From CAWFGW01 sp963815495 (lineage in GTDB: Bacteria > Bacteroidota > Bacteroidia > Cytophagales > JAAEPT01): a DNA stretch of 64,000 nt. The notes under the pieces were generated by a model, which was given only the letters and a program-made list of their open reading frames with translations, had not been told where the DNA came from and did not search any database. The stretch is taken from the NCBI GenBank assembly GCA_963815495.1, contig CAWFGW010000028.1:1-64000 (forward strand). Direction: 5' to 3'. The translations under genes and the position numbers were made by a program. This document shows positions 62,614 through 64,000 of this stretch, piece by piece. Each line of letters opens with the position of its first letter. Position 1 is the stretch's first letter.

Positions 62614-63577
62614 TCACTTCCTTAAAGCAGCTATTTCCTCCGAAAAATCAACCTGCTCATTAAGTGCCTCTAGTTTTTGTAAAAGTCGTTTTCTGGAATT
62701 TAAGTGAGCTGCAGTTTCTGTATTAAAAGGTTGGTGTAGTAAACTTTGTTGTATCCGCTTTTATTTCTTTGAAGAGATGTCGGGTACTCTCCGAATAATA
62801 CGTTTCTTGAAATTTATTCCATACATAGTTTACAGCAAAATCAGTCGGATGAATAAAATCATCTTTATAAAACCGATAATCGCGCAAATCATCCATCAAC
62901 AATTCATAAGAAGGAAAATAATCTACGTTGTCATACTTTTCTTGTAACTCATGACAAACTACTCGTAGAATAGCTTTGCTTACCGCATTGAGTGGAATGG
63001 TGTCTTTGGTGTGGCGAACAGGACTAAGTGTAAAAATAATATTTTCAAAAGTTGATAGGTTAGGGTATAGTTGCTCAAACTGCTTTATTGATTTCCTCTG
63101 CAGTTAATAACCTTTTTTCAAATGCTTTTTGAGGTGTTTTGTGGCAATTCGCAACGATAGTATTCGTTTCTAGGTGTTCATAAACAAAGGCAGTTCCTAG
63201 AGTGATGATGAGTGTTTTACATGATTTCGAAAATTCGGACAGCATGGTCTAATTGCCTGCAAAAGGTTGGCTTGTAATTCGTCTTCGTTGACACCTTTTA
63301 TAGAAGAATGTGCATCATAGTGAAACCAGATATCCTGTTGTTGAGTAATGAAATTTGAATGAGGAGTAGCGTTTGTCGTGATAAAATCAAGGGCTTTAAA
63401 AATCGAAATAGGATTAAATAAAGTACCTAAGGGATTACTCATTATAGGTACTTTGTGTAGGTGTAATAAATCACCTATTGATTCAGAAAAGCAAGAGCCT
63501 ATAAGTAAAACACCTTCTTTATGTGAAAGTAATTTTGGGTAGGTTGGAATATTAAAAGTTGTTCTAAAATCACTCAT
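62614..63577 (-). pseudogene. GSCFA-domain protein gene with several frame breaks
   Basis: The N-terminal frame (63577 down to about 63260) shows the family motif LLIGSCFSESIGDLLH and IMSNPLGTLFNP. Later frames continue with LIITLGTAFVYEH and NCHKTPQKAFEKRLLTAEEI, then FTLSPVRHTKDT, YFPSYELLMDDLRDYRFY and IHPTDFAVNYVWNKF, and end QVDFSEEIAALRK. GSCFA proteins belong to an SGNH-hydrolase-like group whose role is not established. At least three single-base shifts separate these parts: near 63225-63258, near 63080 (GTTTGAG for expected GTTGAG) and near 62763 (one A too few). It overlaps the upstream muramidase-like gene by 8 bases. So many breaks in a conserved gene point to either decay or poor base quality here. 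Confidence 0.65.
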
Positions 63578-64000
63578 AGCTCATGTGGTTAAAATATTCC
63601 ATAAACTTTATGCCGTTATCAATGTAATTAGGGTCATAGGTTTGACTGATGTTATTTTTTGGGACAGGTTGTCCTGTGTTATGGATGTGAAATGCATCCT
63701 CGTATAATCCTTTATCAAGGTATTTCCCATAGCGTTTATTAATCCAATACACGCCCCAATAGATAGCATCCTTTCCTCGAATATCAGAAACATTTACTCC
63801 TAAAGGAATGCATTGATAACCCATCAATTGAAAAGGACCCCATGAAGTCGCTAAGTTAATTAATGCTTCATCGGAAGCATCACCAATAATTTGACGAGTG
63901 ATGGAACCATAACGTTTCTTTCGACCATCTCTTACACGTTTAAGTTGTTCAAAAACATGTTTTTCGAACCGTGGTTCAAAATCTGTGCGGCCAGAACACT
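63570..64000 (-). CDS. N-acetylmuramidase-like protein, C-terminal part (runs off the window)
   Basis: The frame enters from beyond 64000 and codes at least 143 residues. The visible portion has RTDFEPRFEKHVFEQLKR, then SITRQIIGDASDEALINLAT and SWGPFQLMGYQCIPLG, which resemble the muramidase domain (DUF3380-like) in which a glutamate and the SxGxFQxMG loop frame the peptidoglycan cleft. The C-terminal half is made of helices with GVYWINKRYGKYLDKG. It would cleave the glycan strand of peptidoglycan, perhaps in cell-wall turnover. The stop overlaps the start of the GSCFA gene. The N-terminus and any signal peptide lie outside, so export cannot be judged. Confidence 0.65.
   Translation of the reverse strand, partial: CSGRTDFEPRFEKHVFEQLKRVRDGRKKRYGSITRQIIGDASDEALINLATSWGPFQLMGYQCIPLGVNVSDIRGKDAIYWGVYWINKRYGKYLDKGLYEDAFHIHNTGQPVPKNNISQTYDPNYIDNGIKFMEYFNHMSYE

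Overview
The window reads as a Bacteroidota chromosome, most likely a flavobacterium-like lineage. The evidence is low GC, the parA-parB-DUF5683-dapB-lepB gene order, -7 boxes of the TAnnTTTG type, C-terminal sorting domains of both type A and type B for the type IX secretion system (T9SS), a gldN-like relic, and a 1229-residue single-chain PurL. No rRNA, tRNA, CRISPR array or phage module was seen.

Layout. 1-9.4 kb, minus strand: housekeeping genes (purL, a small membrane protein, then lepB, dapB, a DUF5683 protein, parB and parA, read as one operon from a promoter near 9.4 kb). 9.4-16 kb: a peptide-type ABC substrate-binding lipoprotein, a carboxynorspermidine/saccharopine dehydrogenase, a propeller and Y_Y_Y sensor that lacks any output domain, a CREST/ceramidase-like membrane protein on the other strand, and a small basic protein. 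16.4-46.9 kb, plus strand: the striking part, a run of six closely packed genes. These are a 1458-residue secreted beta-rich protein, a multi-fibronectin-III protein, a giant ~5096-residue parallel beta-helix protein with a T9SS type A tail, an outer-membrane beta-barrel-like protein, a 2139-residue protein, and a 150-residue protein whose start codon directly follows the previous stop. The 2139-residue protein carries an N-terminal TANFOR-like region, fibronectin-III repeats, a zincin motif and a swapped, AT-rich, toxin-like C-terminus. I read this run as a candidate surface or secretion system that carries a polymorphic toxin and its immunity protein. That is an inference from domain order, spacing and composition.

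46.9-48.1 kb: a repeat nest with two decayed REP-associated tyrosine transposase (RAYT) copies, one of them interrupted by short palindromes, followed by two long inverted repeats. 48-53 kb: a T9SS-sorted propeller protein, an orphan signal-peptide relic, a membrane-anchored AraC-type regulator and a YpfJ-type zinc peptidase. 53.2-61.6 kb: a multidomain surface glycoside hydrolase family 8 protein with a T9SS type B tail. 61.6-64 kb, minus strand: a broken gldN-like gene, a GSCFA-domain gene with several frame breaks, and the end of a muramidase-like gene that runs off the edge.

Several large genes are split by one-base differences, often in short homopolymers (giant beta-helix protein, GH8 protein, gldN-like, GSCFA). 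They cluster toward the right end, so sequencing error must be weighed against real decay. All functional calls come from reading motifs by eye; no searches were run.
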